This document shows positions 25,801 to 32,252 of a stretch of 64,000 nucleotides of DNA, in pieces. Below the pieces are notes generated by a model. The model was not told the DNA's origin. It saw only the letters and a program-made list of their open reading frames with translations, and made no database searches. Origin of the DNA: Notospermus geniculatus (taxonomy: Eukaryota; Nemertea; Pilidiophora; Heteronemertea; Lineidae); contig NMRB01000217.1 of assembly GCA_002633025.1 (NCBI GenBank), positions 351,981-415,980 of the forward strand, written 5' to 3'. Position 1 is the first letter of the stretch, and the number at the start of each line of letters is the position of its first letter. Position numbers and translations under genes: made by a program.

Positions 25801-26510
25801 ACTCATTAAAATTTTCCAAGCAGCAACAAATTGAACAATTTGTAAAGATAGGACAACACTCATACAAATTTCTCTTTCAAGAATGCACCACTGAGCAAAA
25901 TCCTGCCAGAAAACAATGGCAAGAACAGCAATGATAAACAAAGCCAAACAGAGCCAGCAAAGACGAGACAGTGTATGCATGCGTATGATACCAACCTCTG
26001 TTTCTCCTTGTCACTCCAGGCATTGTTGGGCCAGGCCCGTGCATTGAACCACCTGGTTGCTTGGCTAGCACGTTCTTTAGTTCCTTCACGTGAGAGCCTT
26101 CCTTTTTATGAGCGTCATCCTTTTTGTGGTGGCCGTGAGATGCATCCTCCTTCTTGTGTCCGTGGGCAAGGTTGTCTCTTTTGTGCAAGTTCTCTTCTTT
26201 AGGTTCCTGAAAAATACAACACAAGGACCAAACCATCAGTTTTACAATATTTTTGGAAGCCTCGTCACAGAGCAACAACTGGCACATCTGAATCGAATTG
26301 GCGGTCTTCAGCAAATAAGAAACTCGTGTCAACTTACAATCACTTTGACAAAGTTATCCGGGAATACGCCAGTCTTGCCATTCAATTCACCTTCCCACCA
26401 ACCACCATTCTGCCGCAGGACATTTTTTATGATGTCGCCAGTACGAAGAGTCAATTCATCTTTTTCCTCAGCATCGTAATCGAACTCGACCAGGGCCTCC
26501 ACTCTGTCCC
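1532..26510 (-). CDS. CD2AP/SH3KBP1: CIN85/CD2AP/cindr-family three-SH3 adaptor, 11 coding exons, 5' end missing
   Basis: Adaptor of the CIN85/CD2AP family, which links receptor endocytosis (Cbl, endophilin) to the actin cortex through capping protein. Exons, in transcription order: 26510-26338 (SH3-[39 protein letters not shown]), 26206-25996 (Lys/His-rich linker), 21953-21844 and 21457-21343 (SH3-B, split inside the domain), 21141-21023 (linker with [13 protein letters not shown], matching the family's GFGDIFKDKPIKL), 20745-20697, 5157-4973 (SH3-C), 4754-4640 and 4521-4301 (Pro-rich region, then [17 protein letters not shown], a capping-protein-interaction motif), 3974-3788 or its duplicate 2551-2365, and 1845-1532 (coiled coil ending LDEEKKIRL...MQMQST, stop at 1534-1532). 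All ten junctions keep frame with GT-AG sites. The joined exons give 599 residues plus an unseen first exon (human CD2AP 639, SH3KBP1 665). The first exon starts at codon position 2, so the initiator lies upstream and was not found. No paralogue choice between CD2AP and SH3KBP1 is implied; invertebrates usually have one gene. Confidence 0.93.
2170..2341. mobile_element. CAG...CTG inverted-repeat MITE, 5-bp TSD AAAAT
   Basis: Begins CAGGCGTGGATC and ends GGATCCTCCCCTG. It is flanked by AAAAT on both sides (2165-2169, 2342-2346). The paired copy at about 3765 has a single AAAAT and no insert, giving the empty site. It closely resembles the element at 34386-34538. Length 172 bp, no coding capacity. 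Confidence 0.88.
2365..2551 (-). CDS. CD2AP/SH3KBP1: Duplicated exon, copy 2 (distal)
   Basis: Same length, phases and splice sites as copy 1. Two residues differ (NRAENNSNV against NRVENNSNI). It is next to the terminal coiled-coil exon and separated from it by an intron containing an inserted CAG...CTG element (2170-2341). Near identity suggests a recent duplication, or an assembly artefact in which two alleles were placed in series. Confidence 0.82.
3342..3675. mobile_element. CAG...CTG inverted-repeat MITE, 5-bp TSD CAGAA
   Basis: Termini CAGGGCCGGCGC and GCGCCGGCCCTG; target duplication CAGAA at 3337-3341 and 3676-3680. The empty site is in the other duplicate (near 2080). The 334-bp element contains only short frames. 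Confidence 0.87.
3788..3974 (-). CDS. CD2AP/SH3KBP1: Duplicated exon, copy 1 (proximal)
   Basis: 187-nt exon: [20 protein letters not shown] then [20 protein letters not shown] and [20 protein letters not shown]. It starts in phase 0 after CTTCTCAAG and ends in phase 1 before GTAACC. A second copy at 2551-2365 differs by only a few bases. Since 187 is not a multiple of three, splicing both copies in series would shift the frame and meet a stop within four codons, so one copy at a time must be used. Confidence 0.85.
4301..4754 (-). CDS. CD2AP/SH3KBP1: Two exons: proline-rich region and capping-protein-interaction motif
   Basis: Exon 4754-4640 encodes [18 protein letters not shown] and a Lys-rich segment. 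Exon 4521-4301 encodes [20 protein letters not shown], an Asn/Asp-rich stretch and [17 protein letters not shown]. The last fits the CPI consensus LxHxTxxRPKx6P used by CD2AP, CIN85 and CARMIL to bind the actin capping protein, except that Ser replaces the His. Phases are 0/1 and 1/0. In the intron between 4755 and 4972 a tRNA-like SINE is inserted. Confidence 0.9.
4785..4905 (+). mobile_element. tRNA-derived SINE fragment
   Basis: Reads like a degenerate tRNA head: GTGTTGTGGTTCGGGCCTCT (A-box region), then CAGGTTTGACTTTGGGCAAG (B-box-like CAGGTTTGA) followed by a CCTCACTGGCCTCTCTCCAC tail. It lies in an intron of the SH3 gene, antisense to it. Exact ends are uncertain. Confidence 0.6.
4973..5157 (-). 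CDS. CD2AP/SH3KBP1: Exon: third SH3 domain (SH3-C)
   Basis: Complete SH3 domain: [57 protein letters not shown]. It is closest to SH3-C of CD2AP/CIN85 ([20 protein letters not shown]...[19 protein letters not shown]). Acceptor TTTTCAG at 5158-5160 and donor GTGAGG after 4973. It lies 15.5 kb downstream of the previous common exon, across a repeat-filled intron that hosts the 3-kb exon. Confidence 0.95.
5158..6102. other. Intron sequence with no gene
   Basis: Start of the long intron upstream of SH3-C. It contains a poly(C) run at 5865-5879, a fragment around 5735-5800 with GGACACCTCTCAATTAAGGA (a widespread dispersed-repeat motif, compare 21700-21770), and no supported exon. Confidence 0.6.
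6103..6284. mobile_element. Inverted-repeat MITE, TTA target site
   Basis: Termini AGGCCCATTTCCACTATAGC and GCTATAGTGGAAACGGGCC form an imperfect inverted repeat; TTA lies on both sides (6100-6102, 6285-6287). A TTA/TAA duplication is typical of PIF/Harbinger elements. It interrupts a tRNA-like stretch (GGCCTAGTGGTTGGCGCATT at 6074-6093). Confidence 0.75.
6650..6795 (+). mobile_element. tRNA-derived SINE
   Basis: A-box-like GTGGCTCAGGAGTAAGGAGG, B-box-like GGGTTCACCTCC, then a tail with GGGTAAGGCACTTCACTGAC, the usual body of marine-invertebrate tRNA SINEs. Not a functional tRNA, since the anticodon arm does not fold cleanly. Confidence 0.65.
7160..7447. mobile_element. CAGG...CCTG MITE, TSD GATCAT
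   Basis: Starts CAGGTGCGGATCCAGAGGGG and ends ATCCTGGATCCGTGCCTG. Flanks GATCAT at 7154-7159 and 7448-7453. The GCGGATCC terminal sequence is shared with the elements at 2170 and 34386, but the internal sequence differs. Confidence 0.85.
7550..7688. mobile_element. Inverted-repeat MITE (GGGCCCAGTT ends)
   Basis: GGGCCCAGTT and AACTGGGCCC-type ends enclose inverted copies of CACAAAGAATCTTAAGTCTA. About 139 bp. No convincing target duplication was seen. Confidence 0.75.
7689..8111. other. Intron, no gene seen
   Basis: Unremarkable intronic DNA between a MITE and a minisatellite. The open frames at 7865-8091 on both strands overlap each other and have no supporting context. Confidence 0.5.
8112..8545. 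repeat. Minisatellite, unit about 58 bp, seven or so copies
   Basis: The word CACTTCAACAGGCAAGCCTG followed by TGRACTGAGCCAAACTGTG recurs at about 8190, 8250, 8285, 8345, 8400, 8450 and 8505, with sequence drift between copies. It sits within the large intron before SH3-C. Confidence 0.85.
8546..8995. other. Intron, no gene seen
   Basis: No exon, RNA gene or clear repeat recognised here. Confidence 0.5.
8996..9309. mobile_element. PIF/Harbinger-like MITE, TSD TTA, with a second repeat nested inside
   Basis: Ends AGGCGGATTTATACTTCTGA and TCAGAAGTATAAATCCACCT, flanked by TTA at 8993-8995 and 9310-9312. The centre (about 9104-9263) is an unrelated dispersed repeat (CCGCCAGAGGGTACTA to CTGGTAGAGACCCTG) that also occurs at 40171-40299 and 46782-46914, so one element has inserted into another. 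Confidence 0.85.
9618..9757. mobile_element. Inverted-repeat MITE (GGGACCTTATTCAC ends)
   Basis: GGGACCTTATTCACAAAGC and GCTTCGTGAATAAGGTCCC form the terminal inverted repeat of a 140-bp element. The TTATTCAC/GTGAATAA terminal word also appears in the elements at 12436-12584 and 45161-45549. No target duplication identified. Confidence 0.75.
10197..11414. repeat. 1.2-kb foldback made of tandem units around one centre
   Basis: Left arm 10197-10838 and right arm 10843-11414 are inverted copies. Each arm holds two to three direct repeats of a roughly 170-bp unit (CCCATTTTACGCCCCATAAA, ATAGAAACATGATGCTAAAC, GAAGTCGTCTGTGACGTCTC). The outer parts (CAGGTCCATGCCAGGCAAAA and its complement) occur once per arm. 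The unit has a short coding-like frame, but it is repeated on both arms and holds no family signal. A diverged piece is visible at about 37080-37145. Confidence 0.9.
11490..11897. mobile_element. Inverted-repeat element AGCTGCGCTTCC...
   Basis: AGCTGCGCTTCCATTACAG at the left and CTGTAATGGAAGCGCAGCT at the right. The flanking bases suggest a TA-type target. Internal copies of the terminal word CGCTTCCACTACAGG (11582) and CTGTAATGGAAGC (11838) show internal subterminal repeats. Confidence 0.8.
12436..12584. mobile_element. Inverted-repeat MITE (CAGTGGCC...GGCCCCTG)
   Basis: The left arm has TATTCACGAAGACTTCGTAA and TTGCGTGCACGC; the right arm has GCGTGCACACAAAGTTGC and GGCTTCATGAATA. About 149 bp; no clear target duplication. 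Confidence 0.65.
12793..12920. mobile_element. Inverted-repeat MITE GCAATGGGTCATATG...
   Basis: Near-perfect arms GCAATGGGTCATATGAATAA and TTATTCATATGACCCATTGC, then AGACTAGTAAATGCTTTTAC and its complement. Shortened relatives at about 31436-31523 and 35480-35565 lie in the duplicated units. Confidence 0.82.
12921..13977. repeat. Intron with one internal duplication
   Basis: A segment around 13560-13630 (CTGAACACATCTACAAAG, GTTTTGGACGGAGTTTG) recurs at 13730-13790 (CTGAACACATCTACAATT, GTTTTGGATGGAGTTTG). Near 12945-13010 AGCTCAATCAGTAGAGCTCC looks like a tRNA A-box, so a degraded SINE is possible. No exon seen. Confidence 0.55.
13978..15250. repeat. Satellite-bearing element: eight ~147-bp repeats, CGA microsatellite, C5 ends
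   Basis: Starts at GCATATGCCCCCGCG and ends at GCAGCGGGGGCATAA, an inverted pair. Inside are about eight direct repeats of roughly 147 bp (CTGAAATTGACGGAATCTGA, CAAGATGGCGGCTCTGG, AAAGGAACCTTCCTCTAGTC), then a (CGA)n run at 15156-15200 and a small hairpin TGCCCCCGACTGCG...CGGGGGCA. This layout (inverted ends, internal satellite, microsatellite near one end) resembles non-autonomous elements of Helentron or related type, but the superfamily is not settled. Confidence 0.8.
15276..15397. mobile_element. CAG...CTG foldback MITE, TSD TTGTTT
   Basis: CAGGCCTTTCCTTTTGAGG and CCTCAAAAGGAAAGGCCTG arms make a near-complete hairpin. TTGTTT flanks it on both sides (15270-15275, 15398-15403). It shares the inner palindromic word CCTCGCAAACAAtagAA with the element at 26656. 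Confidence 0.87.
15398..15836. other. Probable 3' UTR and flank of the large exon
   Basis: Directly follows the stop codon of the minus-strand 3-kb open frame, so 3' UTR is expected here. I could not find a canonical poly(A) signal on the minus strand. Confidence 0.4.
15837..18892 (-). CDS. Large 3-kb coding exon inside the SH3 gene: probable alternative terminal exon
   Basis: One open frame of 1,017 codons runs from an acceptor (CCCTTTAG) at 18892 to a TGA at 15839-15837. The acceptor follows about 160 bases of almost pure pyrimidine on the minus strand (18900-19060). Entry phase matches the exon 20745-20697, so the isoform SH3-A, SH3-B, this tail (1,277 residues plus the first exon) is open throughout. 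The first ATG inside is at 18785 ([13 protein letters not shown]), which would start a 982-residue protein if this were a separate nested gene. The product is acidic, Ser-rich and probably mostly disordered. Visible motifs are RHVRF (PP1 RVxF-type docking, about residue 393), many Ser-Pro sites, a basic block [10 protein letters not shown] near residue 200 and [20 protein letters not shown] near residue 690. I do not recognise a family. No clear poly(A) signal was seen after the stop. Confidence 0.72.
18893..19060 (-). promoter_or_regulatory. Extended polypyrimidine tract before the large exon
   Basis: On the minus strand this is almost uninterrupted C/T (CTCCTCCTCCTCCTTCTCCT and similar), ending in TACTCCCTTTAG at the acceptor. 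It reads through as a Ser/Pro-rich low-complexity peptide in the open frame, which I take as a reading of the tract, not as protein. Confidence 0.65.
19185..19225 (-). promoter_or_regulatory. Pair of CRE-like sites upstream of the large exon
   Basis: TGACGTCG at 19190 and TGACGTTA at 19209 resemble ATF/CREB half or full sites. They lie about 300 bases upstream of the acceptor at 18892 and could be part of a separate promoter if the large exon is its own gene. Weak evidence. Confidence 0.3.
19226..20696. other. Intron, no exon seen
   Basis: Sequence between the exon 20745-20697 and the large exon. Around 20100-20230 the phrases GGTGCTACACTTGG, TGGTGCTACACTCAG and CACACGGAGCTACAG form weak direct repeats. 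Nothing else is supported. Confidence 0.5.
20697..21141 (-). CDS. CD2AP/SH3KBP1: Two exons: SH3-B/SH3-C linker
   Basis: Exon 21141-21023 encodes [20 protein letters not shown] followed by [12 protein letters not shown], matching the conserved GxGxIFxxxxIKLR block after SH3-B in CD2AP and CIN85. Two donors are possible: after TCAACG near 21043 or after GAAAAG at 21023. Only the latter keeps frame with the next exon. Exon 20745-20697 (49 nt) encodes [16 protein letters not shown] and ends in phase 1 before GTAAGT. From here the transcript can continue to SH3-C (5157) or to the large exon at 18892; both acceptors fit this phase. Confidence 0.85.
21343..21953 (-). CDS. CD2AP/SH3KBP1: Two exons: second SH3 domain (SH3-B)
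   Basis: Exon 21953-21844 carries the first half ([20 protein letters not shown]...GDVVEVINE) and exon 21457-21343 the second half ([20 protein letters not shown]). The intron falls in the n-Src loop just before the WW pair, a common position in this family. The second exon continues into a short acidic linker (VEENEKKE). Splice sites are ACAG/GTAAGA and TTTCAG/GTACGT. The intron between them holds the inverted-repeat-like motif CAGTGGAACCTCCATGAAAT (21696 on), a recurring dispersed repeat in marine invertebrates. Confidence 0.92.
22409..23689. mobile_element. CAG...CTG element with AT-rich body and assembly gap, TSD AAGCAA
   Basis: Termini CAGGCATGCTACC and GGTAGCATGCCTG, flanked by AAGCAA (22403-22408, 23690-23695). 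Subterminal sequence is full of TAGGGATTTTTAGGG repeats on both sides. The interior includes GGGCCTCCCCCGGG, a gap of 388 N (22984-23371), and a short tandem repeat TGCCTTTTTTACCG on both gap edges in opposite orientation, which probably caused the gap. Confidence 0.82.
22984..23371. other. Assembly gap (388 N)
   Basis: A run of N lies inside an intron of the SH3 gene and inside a transposon. Its edges read GTAAAAAAGGCAC on the left and TGCCTTTTTTACCG on the right, that is, inverted copies of one short repeat. No coding sequence is likely lost. Confidence 0.95.
23696..25995. other. Intron, no exon seen
   Basis: Intron between the linker exon and SH3-B. Around 25295-25490 the phrases GGTTGTCCGGGC, CAGTTGTCCGTGACAACTG and CAGGTTGTCCGTGGACAACC form an inverted-repeat cluster, probably a degraded MITE. 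The rest shows nothing I can name. Confidence 0.5.
25996..26206 (-). CDS. CD2AP/SH3KBP1: Exon: charged linker between SH3-A and SH3-B
   Basis: Encodes about 70 residues very rich in His, Lys, Glu and Asp ([17 protein letters not shown]), then a Gly/Pro segment ([14 protein letters not shown]). It contains no fold that I recognise. It is accepted as an exon because phase 0 in and phase 1 out agree with both neighbours and both splice sites are good (TTTTTCAG at the start, GTTGGT donor, which is weaker). The His-rich composition is unlike the vertebrate linker. Confidence 0.85.
26338..26510 (-). CDS. CD2AP/SH3KBP1: Exon: first SH3 domain (SH3-A)
   Basis: The exon covers a whole SH3 domain with the ALVEFDY RT-loop start, acidic RT loop, GGWWEGE tryptophan pair and VFPDNFV end. 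These are closest to SH3-A of CIN85 (AIVEFDYQAQHDDELTI...GGWWEG...LFPDNFV). In the family this domain binds PxxxPR peptides in Cbl. Acceptor TTTTTTGCAG precedes 26510 and donor GTAAGT follows 26338. The entry phase (two bases of a codon) shows that at least one coding base lies in an upstream exon. Confidence 0.93.
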
Positions 26511-26655
26511 CTGCAAAAAATGATCATGCATTATTTAGGTGCTAGTATGTTAAACAAAAATACACGAAAATCTCTAAAGTGATTGGGAACCTGGTGTCAT
26601 TTTTACAACATCTTTATCTGCCTTGCGTTGTACTTGTTATGGCGTACGGTACCCA

Positions 26656-26764
26656 CAGACCTTGCCGTTTGACGGGCGCGATTTTGCATGCACCTCGCAA
26701 ACAACAGAATTTCTATTGTTTGCGAGGTGCATGCAAAATCGTACCCGTCAAACGGCAAGGCCTG
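26656..26764. mobile_element. CAG...CTG foldback MITE, TSD TACCCA
   Basis: CAGACCTTGCCGTTTGACGG and CCGTCAAACGGCAAGGCCTG arms with a centre of inverted GCATGCACCTCGCAAACAA. TACCCA is duplicated at 26650-26655 and 26765-26770. Length 109 bp. The interior word CCTCGCAAACAA links it to the element at 15276. Confidence 0.87.
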
Positions 26765-26770
26765 TACCCA

Positions 26771-28696
26771 AGACATATGCCGCAACAAATGGTAGATGTA
26801 ACACTGCTGCAGTGCTAACACTCAAAAGGGATGAAACATGACGAATCCGTGACACTGATTACTGACGGATACGAGCCCGCCGGGTCCAGGAGACCCCAGC
26901 CAGACGAGCCAGAACAATGCCCATGATTATGAAGGATGACTGATCACTTATAATGACACATCACAGAGTCTAAGACAGATCCAATTATTCATCAGATAGG
27001 CAAGGCATGAGGATGTGATTCAATTGTTATGGCTACCGGCCTATTACTTATATAGCCTAAATCTATCAGATTTCACTTCAAGTTAAGATTCCTAGATTTC
27101 CAATGAGTCACGGCCACACTAATGACAATGTCAATGACTGACAATAAAATACCCGGTACATAGGCTGATGAATACCGGGAAGCTTTCTTCTTCTAGCATA
27201 GCAGCTCCTGACACCAACGGAAGAAGTACCGGTATACAATTCCCTGTACTGTACATAATGTAGGCCCGATGTCAGTATTAACTCTAATGAACCCTATCCT
27301 GATTATCACAATACAGCACATGTAAGCTAGATGGTCCTTCTGAATAGTGTCAGCAACAAATTTTAGCATCAGGCAGCGTAAGCAACTTAAACCTACTTCA
27401 CACTGCAGGTGCGGTGCGATTCGCGCCTGATTGTTTCCACTGTTATGCCTATAGCTGTTCACACTTGCGATGCGGTAAGAAGGCTGTAATCCTTTGTTTA
27501 GATCGCGCCGCGTCGTACCGCACCTGCAGTGTGAACTAGGCTTTAACTGGCGTCAGCAAGATTTTGTATGTTCAGGAAGGCTTTGTGGACACTGAAATAC
27601 CGATTGGCATAGACTTTCAAGTTTTAACAATCACATCTAGGCCCCTAGCAGTAAAATAATGAGAAAATTAAAATCATTTGTTCAAAAAATTTTCCCAGCA
27701 AAACAGTGGTGCCGTGATGTGACTGTGGCGGCAAATGTTGGGACTAGAACTGGGCCTGTCTGAAGTGAAGATGAAGGGAGCACCAACTTTTTAAATGTTG
27801 CCGACGCTTCCTGATGCTAAAATCTATTGCTGACGCTATTTAGTAGGAGTGCCTATAGGTTACCAATTGCACAGGCCTACATTACAATGTGGGAGATATC
27901 CGCAAGAATACCAGGGAGGGAGGATTCTTCAGGCATGTCACTTGTCAGGAACCNGAGCAGATACTTGCGCAAATGGTTCTAAAGAAAATTGTTATCCTGA
28001 TTGGGATAATTTCTCTACTTTGGGGTAAAAAAACTTCTCTCGATGAGGAGAATTCTCCAGAAGTGGGGAATTTCTCCATTTCGGGAGTTTGAGTCCTCAC
28101 TGCTTAGGCACTTTGACGACTTAGGAATGGCGACTTAGCGAAGGTCACTTCCTTAATGGCAAATATCATTACAAGAAATTGGGACCCTTTCAGCTGTGTC
28201 GACTTAAACACTTTGGCGGGTTAGGCACCGGCGACTTACGCGAGGTTTACTGTAGTAGTAGTGCATTGCAGTGCAGTGGTATGTGCTGCAGCACAGTGCA
28301 TTTCTTCATGTGCATTTTGTAGTGCATTTTCATGCGACTGATGCAGAAGCCCGGAGAAGCGTCAGTGACGACCTAACATTCTGTTGTTTTCTCACGGATT
28401 GAAAGCCTATGAAGAACAAAGCTTCCATAAAACGCACCCATGATGAGACCGACTTTCTATCCTGCTTGTTTAGCACATCCAAATCGAAAAGGTTTTGAAG
28501 AATTATTGGCAAACTTCCTGCATTTGGCAGAACTCGGGCACAAAATGGCCGCCTTGATTGCCAAAAGCGCCTCCTAGCGGTTACCAAGTGACACACGGCA
28601 CGCTGGCTTCTTTTCCCGCCAAAAGTGGAATTGCGATCGTGGTCGCGAAAGGCTTTCAAGTTGGCCAGCAGTCCACTAGTCATGGTAGTAGGTACT
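26771..28696. other. Region upstream of the SH3 gene, one MITE, no gene seen
   Basis: The missing first exon and promoter of the SH3 gene should lie here or further right, but I could not choose an exon. A single N at 27954 marks an uncertain base or a contig joint. Near 28205-28265 the words CGACTTAAACACTTTGGCGG and CGACTTACGCGAGGTTTACTGTA look like the right end of a Tc1/mariner-like MITE. Confidence 0.5.
27391..27542. mobile_element. MITE with TTAA duplication (piggyBac-like)
   Basis: ACCTACTTCACACTGCAGGT and ACCTGCAGTGTGAACTAGGC ends. TTAA lies on both sides (27387-27390, 27543-27546). TTAA target sites are used by piggyBac and Kolobok elements. Confidence 0.78.
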
Positions 28697-28815
28697 CTAA
28701 AGGCGACCCAAAAGGGCCTAGTTAATGATTTTGAACGTTTTTTTACCCGGTCCCAGAAGGTCATGAAGGTCCCAGCCATGACATGTGACGACGTGGCGCG
28801 CAGGAGGCCTAACTG

Positions 28816-28823
28816 TGACGTCA
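28816..28823. promoter_or_regulatory. CRE consensus TGACGTCA, unit 1
   Basis: Perfect palindromic CRE in ACTGTGACGTCAATCACC, within a conserved stretch also containing CACGTCGTCACATGTCATG-type words on the other strand. The same site is at 32855-32862 in unit 2. It lies about 950 bases upstream of exon A and may be promoter sequence of the gene that uses it. Confidence 0.4.
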
Positions 28824-29766
28824 ATCACCGCATCTCATGACGTACTCCAAAATCCTTAGTGACCGCCTTGGATGCCAGCCAGACCACTTTTTTCACAACG
28901 ATGAAAATGTCCTGTATTTTGGATAGGAAAGTTAAATAAAAGGAGAGAAATTATCTGTAGAGCGTGCCTCATTGGCCGCAAAACCGAAAGATGTCGACCA
29001 GCGTTGACACCCCGATTTCCCCTGGTCAATCCGGTCGCAGGTGAGTGCCACAGGCCTCAGGTAGCCTAAACATGGTAGGGGGACGGCGCACACTGGCGAT
29101 TTTTCGAGCGATTTTCCAGGCGACCGGCCGCTTGCGACCACAGGCGACTGAACATATTTTTAGTTTTTTTCGTTTTTGTTGACTCGTTTGCAACAAATGC
29201 TTCCTTGGACGATCAGTCACTGATCGACCTCAAAAGGTACTTATCGCATGCGACGTAGTAGTCGCATCGGTAGTCGCCCTCATTTTAGTCGAAGGTGTGC
29301 GGAGATTTGGGAAAGATTGATGTGGCGCTCAAATATGGCACGCCGTTTGCTTCAGAAATTTGGAAAGTTGGAAATCTTTTTGAAAGCAAAGAAGTAGGCC
29401 CTAAAATTTATTTTCTACACCTTCAAAATATTTTGAAAATGAGCCGCATAAGTTGATGTCATGCGGCGAATCTTCACCAAGTCGAAATTTTTTTCTGGTT
29501 GAAATAACAACAGGTATCGAAGTTTCGACTTAGTTTGTCTTTCAAACGTGTTTCGTACATTTTTGGAACAGGTCAATTTTCACATTTCGACGTCTATTTC
29601 TTTTTGGGTTTGGTATTGAAGGTTTCGAACATATTGAAGTGGTGATGAAAATAGGATTTATTGCCTTGAAAAGATTCCATCTTTCAAATTTATGAAGCAA
29701 ACGGCTTGTCATACTCAAATTCATCGCCGCGAACTTTTACATTTCCTAAATTATCGTTTCAGTGCA

Positions 29767-29921
29767 ATGAAAGTCCCTCCAGTGGGAGGAAGATCTTGGG
29801 GCACTGAGATGACCAAATATGGAGGAATCGGGCCGTTACCCTTCCTAGGCAAGGTGAAGGTCAGGGACCTGCCTGTGCCTAGGAGCCATCGCCACTTCGG
29901 CTGCGGCGTCAATAACTACCG
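29767..29921 (+). CDS. Exon A, first copy, of an unrecognised gene
   Basis: From ATG the frame reads MKVPPVGGRSWGTEM, TKYGGIGPLPFLGKVKVRD, LPVPRSHRHFGCGVNNY, ending in phase 2 before GTAGTAAGT. An acceptor (TTATCGTTTCAG) lies just before TGCAATG, so the ATG may be internal or the true start. The protein sequence is better conserved between the two unit copies than the flanks. Its exit phase matches exon B at 39501. I do not recognise the family. Confidence 0.6.
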
Positions 29922-30672
29922 GTAGTAAGTTTCAGGATACAGAAAAGCACAAAATTGACACACAAAATGATAATAAGCAAGAAGTCAATCTCCAGAATTC
30001 AGAATTTTCGACCCCAACCGGGGTCTTTTTCAAGTGGAACTTTACAATCTGAAACTCTAGAAAAGACTCAAAGTTTCAGTAAGTTTCAGAATTATTAGTA
30101 AGTTTAGTAAGTTTCAGAATTATTATGGTCGATTGTGACTGGCTTTTGACTGAAGTGTTTATTTTTAAAAGTTGGGACAATATTGCCAGCAGCTTAATTC
30201 CACCACCGTGATGCCCTGTGTACAATTAATTTTCTATCTCCATCTTTTTCAAGTGAAGCTGTTCTGCAACCATACAACCTGACGTCACTTCGGCTCAGCG
30301 AGGGTCGGATGAACGACCAACTGTAAGTGCACGAAAAGGAGAGGGTAGAAATAAGCGGTAAAATAGCGCTATTGGTGTTACTCAAATACAAGTTCAATCA
30401 GAGTTGACTCTCGGCTTAAAATAATAGGAAACTACGATTGACATACAGATATTCATCCGCTGTTAATCTTATTTAAGATTTTTTAAAATTTACATTTTGG
30501 AAAAATTGATATTTCATCTGATTGTTCCGCCGTACTGTATTCATTTCCACTGTTTTGACTTCAGTCTTGCGCGTCTCACGCACCTCATTGTTCAATCTTT
30601 ATCTGTTATTAATTGTATGATAGGGGGAGACGATTTAGACTCCCCTTCTAAAAATGCTTTTAGGTGAGCACA

Positions 30673-30704
30673 ATGGTCCCTGGATTATTAAACAATAACA
30701 CCAG
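30673..30704 (+). CDS. Candidate start exon MVPGLLNNNT, copy 1 of 4
   Basis: ATGGTCCCTGGATTATTAAA... runs 32 nt to a GTGAGC donor and ends in phase 2. Spliced to the acceptor before exon A it would read MVPGLLNNNTSAMKVPPVGG without a stop. The same segment is present at 34719-34750, 36517-36548 and 38292-38323. It could equally be a non-coding piece of the repeat unit. Confidence 0.3.
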
Positions 30705-32252
30705 GTGAGCTATATATCGATAGCGTCGTTCGTCGTCGACCACTTTCCGTTGCGCCGCCCTTCTGAAGTTAGCGTATCGGAACACTAAATTGGTGTTGTA
30801 CTCAGATGATAAGTTCGCTCAAACACTGACTCTCGGCTTGAAAATATAAGAATGTTACCATCAAAATATAGATACTTATAACAGCAATAAACTTATAAAT
30901 GTGAATCATTCATTTCAATTGTGGAAAAATTGATACCGGTGTTTTAATTTTTAACAGTTCCGCGCTGCAACGAGTGGTCTAATTACATGTATAGTCTCGC
31001 GCAACCAAAACCCTCAAACGAATCAGCCATGCGTGCATCACTCGCCAGGCGCAGGGACTGCGTCACTGAGTCAACTTGGATTGCAATATCTCCGCGTCAG
31101 CGTCGGGCGGTCCCCACGAACTCCAATCCCGTTGAGAGGGACGATAATTCACTTCCATTCACTTCTGGGATCTAGGCCTACTAGAAAGTGCCTGAGGAAA
31201 TTTGCGAAATTCGGAGAGATGACTTTACTGTGCTTTTACTACCCGCGATCTGGGAATGGGGGCGGCACTGATAACCTTTATCTCTGTTAGTATCCCCCAA
31301 ACAATATGAGACCCAAGAGCTGAGGAGACCTTTCAAAAAAATGTCATTTGTTTTTCTAGTAAAAAAAGACAGTCTTAAACGTCGTGTCACGTCGTCGTAT
31401 TGCTAGCACGCCGCGTTCCACATACTAATTCATCACATATGAATAAAGACTAGTAAATGCTTTTACTTGAATTTTGTTACACAAATGTACAGGCAATGCT
31501 GTACAAGTCTTCATTCATATGACGCTGACACTATTCTCAGTCATCACACCGGTGGAGCGAAGCGAATGAAGTAGACAGGTGTACGCCTCTATTATATTCT
31601 TTGATCTCATTCAGAGGAGACCCGAGGGTCTCCCCTTTCAAAAAAAGTTGTCATTTGTTCTTCTAGAAAAAAAGACGGTATTTAACCGTCGGGTCACGTC
31701 GTCGTAACGCTACCATCCCGCGTTCCGCATACTAATTCATCACATTGGAAGACTTTCTTGGTGTTGTCCTCAGATTTTAGTTCAGTCAAAGATGACTGCC
31801 GGACTTGAGATTAATAAACACTAGCGTCGATATACAGATATCAATATCTGCAGTAATCTTATTTATGTATTTTTTGGATTTACATTTTGAAAAAAATGAC
31901 ATATTGATTTTAGCCTTGTGCTGATGTATGTGGTTGCTGAACATGTGCTGTGCCTTTCGGGACGGTAATTGATTTTCTATCTTATTTTCTGCAGGCTTCC
32001 ACCGGTTTGTGTAGCCTAGTTCCACGTACCCCAAACTGGTGTGGTTTTTGAGCCCGTGCTTTAAAAAAACCGCCACGCGCTTACACCAATTTTCAACACA
32101 TTTCATTGCGGCTCAAATTTCGCGGGATATTTGGTTTATAGCGCATGCGCAATACGCAACACACCTACCGCGCCATCTGTCGCCGGGTTTTTATAACTTA
32201 ATTTTACGCACCTAACGCGATTCGTTGACGCATGCGACAAAGCCTTTGTTAT

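Larger units (their letters stand above)
28697..32252. repeat. 3.56-kb duplicated unit, copy 1
   Basis: Nearly the same sequence as 32736-36297, starting AAAGGCGACCCAAAAGGGCC and ending near ATGCGACAAAGCCTTTGTTA. It contains a CRE-like site, a conserved exon (29767-29921) and a conserved 32-nt candidate exon (30673-30704). Small indels and point changes separate the copies. The 480 bp between the copies is not part of the unit. Confidence 0.9.

Noticed and set aside
28330-29220. Open frames of 60-164 residues in unit 1
   Set aside because: They overlap on both strands, are broken in unit 2 by indels, and have no recognisable domain.
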